Source: Antitrichia curtipendula
Taxonomy: Eukaryota > Streptophyta > Bryopsida > Hypnales > Leucodontaceae
Assembly (NCBI GenBank): GCA_951230915.1
Contig: OX579634.1
Span: 44,343,570-44,407,569 of the forward strand
Reading direction: 5' to 3'
Length of the DNA: 64,000 bases
Below the pieces are notes generated by a model. It did no database searches. It saw only the letters and a program-made list of their open reading frames with translations, and was not told the DNA's origin. The position numbers and the translations under genes are program-made. Positions 63,734 through 64,000 of this stretch are shown here, one piece after another; position 1 is the first letter of the stretch; the number at the start of each line of letters is the position of its first letter.

Positions 63734-64000
63734 ATGAAGTCTGCTGCAAGATCGCGAGCGGCGAAGCGCCAGCAAAGGATGCCAGATGATGAAGGCACAC
63801 GGGTCGTGCTAGCACTGCCTGCACCGCGCCTTGGAGGACCGCTTTTGCAATCGGCCTCACAAAACCCTAATACGGATGCTGCTGCGGGGCAGGAGAATTC
63901 TCAAGGGCCTGTCCGAAATCAGTTGGACAACACCGAATTCGACGTAGAAGAAGGACGAATTCCCCAAATTATTGGCAGCCAACGACGTAGGGGTGTGTGT
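63734..64000 (+). CDS. Partial open frame running off the window end
   Basis: An ATG at 63734 opens a frame of 89 codons without a stop to the last base. It is basic at the start (KSAARSRAAKRQQR), then rich in Pro, Gln and Asn, with an acidic FDVEEGRIP segment. It overlaps the end of the preceding 166-codon frame in a different phase. It may be a first exon or the start of a transposon-encoded protein. No domain is visible in the part present. Confidence 0.35.
   Translation, partial: MKSAARSRAAKRQQRMPDDEGTRVVLALPAPRLGGPLLQSASQNPNTDAAAGQENSQGPVRNQLDNTEFDVEEGRIPQIIGSQRRRGVC

Overview
The window is nuclear DNA from a land plant. It has spliced genes with GT-AG introns, long AT-rich intergenic tracts full of small inverted-repeat transposons, and typical plant families (ALMT anion channel, class II serine carboxypeptidase-like protein, nCBP cap-binding protein). 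One very large gene resembles, in composition only, proteins of centrioles and cilia. If that holds, the source would be a lineage with swimming sperm (bryophyte, lycophyte or fern). This lineage call is inference; no marker in the window settles it.

Layout: 1-14 kb is gene-poor and AT-rich. It holds a ~3 kb region with inverted ends (about 6.77-9.72 kb), a 2 kb field of CCAAATTGG-like palindromes (9.96-12.05 kb) with an embedded GC-rich double hairpin, and a short perfect-arm hairpin near 13.4 kb. At 14.9-18.2 kb lies a complete five-exon ALMT gene (533 aa, + strand). At 20.1-20.8 kb (- strand) is a decayed nCBP (eIF4E family) pseudogene. At 22.35-34.68 kb (- strand) is a 16-exon gene for a 2,559-residue protein; its exons join in one continuous frame. 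At 39.2-39.9 kb (+) is a two-exon gene for a double AN1 zinc-finger protein (194 aa). From 41 to 50 kb there are no convincing genes but several transposons with recognisable target-site duplications. At 52.9-55.8 kb (+) is a nine-exon serine carboxypeptidase-like gene (490 aa), with a possible divergent gene on its left. At 56.9-58.7 kb (-) is a five-exon ENTH-domain (epsin-like) gene (368 aa), next to a degenerate tandem-repeat tract that may be an uncertain divergent gene. From 60.4 to 62.9 kb there is a cluster of palindromic transposons, including a 232-bp palindrome with no mismatch seen and a TTAA-flanked element nested in a related palindrome. From 62.9 kb to the end, composition turns GC-richer and open frames run off the window edge.

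The five good genes do not form a pathway: vacuolar or plasma-membrane anion transport (ALMT), lumenal proteolysis or acyl transfer (SCPL), clathrin-linked trafficking (ENTH), stress or ubiquitin-linked zinc finger (AN1) and a large structural protein. The unusual content is the range of non-autonomous transposons (CACTA-like, TTAA/piggyBac-like, hAT-like and unassigned) and the giant protein, with its TQT (dynein light chain-like) motifs and a Cys/His-rich tandem repeat. Exon coordinates were derived by hand from splice signals and frame continuity, and have not been checked against transcripts.
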